43,153 nt of DNA from JBEKOF01 sp049513975 (GTDB taxonomy: Bacteria; Verrucomicrobiota; Verrucomicrobiia; Limisphaerales; Palsa-1400), in the NCBI GenBank assembly GCA_049513975.1, contig JBEKVM010000039.1, positions 1-43,153 of the forward strand. Direction: 5' to 3'. Of this stretch, positions 41,647 through 43,153 are shown in pieces. The notes beneath the pieces were generated by a model. The model did no database searches and was not told where the DNA came from. It saw only the letters and a program-made list of their open reading frames with translations. Made by a program: the position numbers and the translations under genes. How positions within the stretch are numbered: position 1 is the first letter of the stretch; each line of letters opens with the position of its first letter.

Positions 41647-42831
41647 TTAGGAACTTTGGCTCAACCTGGGCTTGGGCGCGTCGAAAAGCAAGGCGTGGGC
41701 CTCCCGCAGCACCGCCGGCACCTTGTCGGCAAAAGGACTGCGGGCCAGCCAGGGCCGCAATTTTTCCTCGTCCACGCTGGCCGCGTTCTCGCCCGGAAAC
41801 CAGTGATCGGCCTGGCCGAGCAGATTGTAGCGCATTTTTCCCCAACTCACCAGGTCCAGCGATTTGGCGTAAGTCCACAGCCGCATGATTTCGGAGACAT
41901 TGATGTGCCCCGGCACATTCAGGTAGTCGGGCAGTCCCTCCGGCCACCGTTGGCACCAGTCGCGGCCCAGCACCCGCTCCATCTCGGCGCGCAGGCGGCG
42001 TTGGATGGGGGCGATGGTTTCCGCCGCCGTGTCATGGAAATCCAGCGCCCGCACATGCTCGTCGAAATCGCCGGGCCGGGCCGCCCCGCAACTGAGCGTA
42101 TGCACCTCCGGCCGGGCCAGGCAATAAAGGTCGTTGAACTGCATCGGCGTCAGCGGGGCGCACAGCTCCGTCAATTTGGGCGGCGGCTCATAGAGCTTTC
42201 CCCCCTTGTCATTGGGGCTGATGATGAAAACCCCCATGTCCAGCCGCTGCGCCGCCGCAATCGCCGGCCAGTTCAGGTCGTTGACAAAATACCAATGCAC
42301 ATTGCAGTAATCGAATTCCCCGCTTTGCACCGTCTCCAAAATCACATCCGTGGTGGCGTGGGTGGAAAAGCCGACAAACCGCACCCGCCCCTGCTTCTGC
42401 AACTTCCGCGCCGCGGCCAGGCAGCCGTTTTTGCGCAGCGACCAATGCATCAACTGGCGGTCATTAATGCCGTGCAATGAGAGCAGATCCACATAATCGA
42501 GCTTCAGATAGCTCATGGACTCGTCGAAGGTTTTCAGGAACTCCGCCGGCTTCGCCCTGGGGGTGACCTTGGTTTGCACGATGATTTTCTCCCGCGGCAA
42601 ACGGGGCAGGATGTTGCCCAGTTGCATTTCCGAGCTGCCATAGCCGCGCGCCGTCTCGATATGGTTAATCCCCAGCTCCAGCGCGCGCCGGATGGTGGCC
42701 TCGACATTGGCCTGGTTGTCCGGCGGGATTTCTGACGGGGGCACATCCTGCCACTTCCATTGATAGCGCATCCCCCCGCAAGAGAAGACCGGCATGGCCA
42801 GGCCGGTCCTGCCAAATCGTCTGTATCGCAT
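41647..42831 (-). CDS. Aldo/keto reductase of the ferredoxin-type family, Fe-S motif lost
   Basis: 394 residues starting MRYRRFGRTGLAMPVFSCGG. The catalytic tetrad positions are seen as E (INHIETARGYG, usually Asp), Y (same motif), K (IIVQTKV) and H (LLSLHGIN). The C-terminal extension (WPEGLPDYLNVPGHINVSEI, LWTYAKSLDL, MRYNLL) matches aldo/keto reductases that normally carry a 4Fe-4S cysteine cluster, but here the cysteines are absent. It should reduce carbonyls with NADPH. The longer upstream frame is not used. Confidence 0.88.
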   Translation of the reverse strand: MRYRRFGRTGLAMPVFSCGGMRYQWKWQDVPPSEIPPDNQANVEATIRRALELGINHIETARGYGSSEMQLGNILPRLPREKIIVQTKVTPRAKPAEFLKTFDESMSYLKLDYVDLLSLHGINDRQLMHWSLRKNGCLAAARKLQKQGRVRFVGFSTHATTDVILETVQSGEFDYCNVHWYFVNDLNWPAIAAAQRLDMGVFIISPNDKGGKLYEPPPKLTELCAPLTPMQFNDLYCLARPEVHTLSCGAARPGDFDEHVRALDFHDTAAETIAPIQRRLRAEMERVLGRDWCQRWPEGLPDYLNVPGHINVSEIMRLWTYAKSLDLVSWGKMRYNLLGQADHWFPGENAASVDEEKLRPWLARSPFADKVPAVLREAHALLFDAPKPRLSQSS

Positions 42832-42997
42832 GGCCCTTTTTATGTCATTGTTGCCATGCGGACGCAACTCGTAATGCCTCTCATTGGCGGTAAGGCGAGA
42901 CTCTGTCGAGCCGAAACTCGATTTCCTGCTGCCTCGGGACCATGAACCTGCCGTTGCCCGACAGACCTCCGTGGAACAATTCGTGTCCGTCTCCTGT

Positions 42998-43030
42998 TCC
43001 CTCTCCGCTCCCATCCGATGGGAGGGGAGA
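42998..43030. repeat. Near-perfect palindrome in the right-end spacer
   Basis: CCTCTCCGCTCCCATC (42998-43013) and GATGGGAGGGGAGAGG (43015-43030) are complementary with one mismatch. The style resembles the CCCTCTCCC core at 6472-6604. The rest of 42832-43153 shows no convincing gene. Confidence 0.55.
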
Positions 43031-43153
43031 GGTTAGCCCTAATGCCCTTCGGAAATTCATGGCGGAAGGATTGTGATGGTGATGGGTCCTTGCGATGAGG
43101 TGTTTTTGAGTAGGCGTGGCCAGCTGCTGACGGGTTGACGAACCGCCCGCGGG

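Noticed and set aside
42832..43014. N-terminal extension of the aldo/keto reductase frame
   Set aside because: The family starts at MRYRRFGRTG; the extension crosses a palindrome and spacer.

Overview
The window reads as a chromosomal segment of a GC-rich bacterium, most likely of the Verrucomicrobiota (Pedosphaera/Limisphaerales-like). This is an inference from gene style and order: a cupredoxin-headed aa3 oxidase operon with COX15-type ctaA, large TlpA-like and DUF885 proteins, and intergenic space full of small palindromic repeats. No rRNA or tRNA gene was seen, so the taxonomy is not proven.

Layout: (1) 1-3.5 kb holds a gene tail, a structured repeat, a TlpA-like thioredoxin protein on the minus strand and a repeat-packed spacer. 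(2) 3.5-6.4 kb is an AT-richer island on the minus strand: a class III nucleotide cyclase followed 30 bp later by a PD-(D/E)XK nuclease. An aldo/keto reductase remnant borders it on one side and small broken-looking ORFs on the other. (3) 6.6-15.2 kb is a plus-strand operon for an aa3-type cytochrome c oxidase: cupredoxin, heme A synthesis (ctaA, ctaB), subunits I, III, IV, two small membrane proteins, subunit II, an SCO copper chaperone and a DUF420 protein. (4) 15.3-22.7 kb has a zinc metalloprotease, a four-helix-bundle gene remnant, OsmC, a GT-C glycosyltransferase-like protein and a PhoB/PhoR-like two-component pair. (5) 22.8-29.6 kb has HIT-ruvA-DUF374 acyltransferase, a CBM9-like secreted protein, a cyclophilin lipoprotein with a MetX-like hydrolase, a phosphopantetheinyl transferase, an FmdB zinc ribbon and a HAD phosphatase. 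(6) 29.8-43.1 kb has a DEDD exonuclease-like protein, a DUF885 protein, a YfhO-like membrane protein, YebC, YbjQ, a UvrD-type helicase, a PIN toxin-antitoxin pair, an HD phosphohydrolase and an aldo/keto reductase.

The most interesting object is the cyclase-nuclease pair. Its architecture (nucleotide cyclase first, effector second, two genes, AT-rich, scarred borders) is that of a Pycsar-like anti-phage signalling system. The effector, however, is a predicted PD-(D/E)XK nuclease with an unrecognised C-terminal domain, and the cyclase lacks the canonical purine-selecting residues. The second theme is the repeats: hairpins with covarying stems placed at gene 3' ends, hairpins built of 6- or 7-base units, TIR-bounded mini-elements and a REPIN-like doublet. 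Third, the oxidase subunit I lacks the K-channel lysine.

All function calls come from reading motifs; no database search was run.
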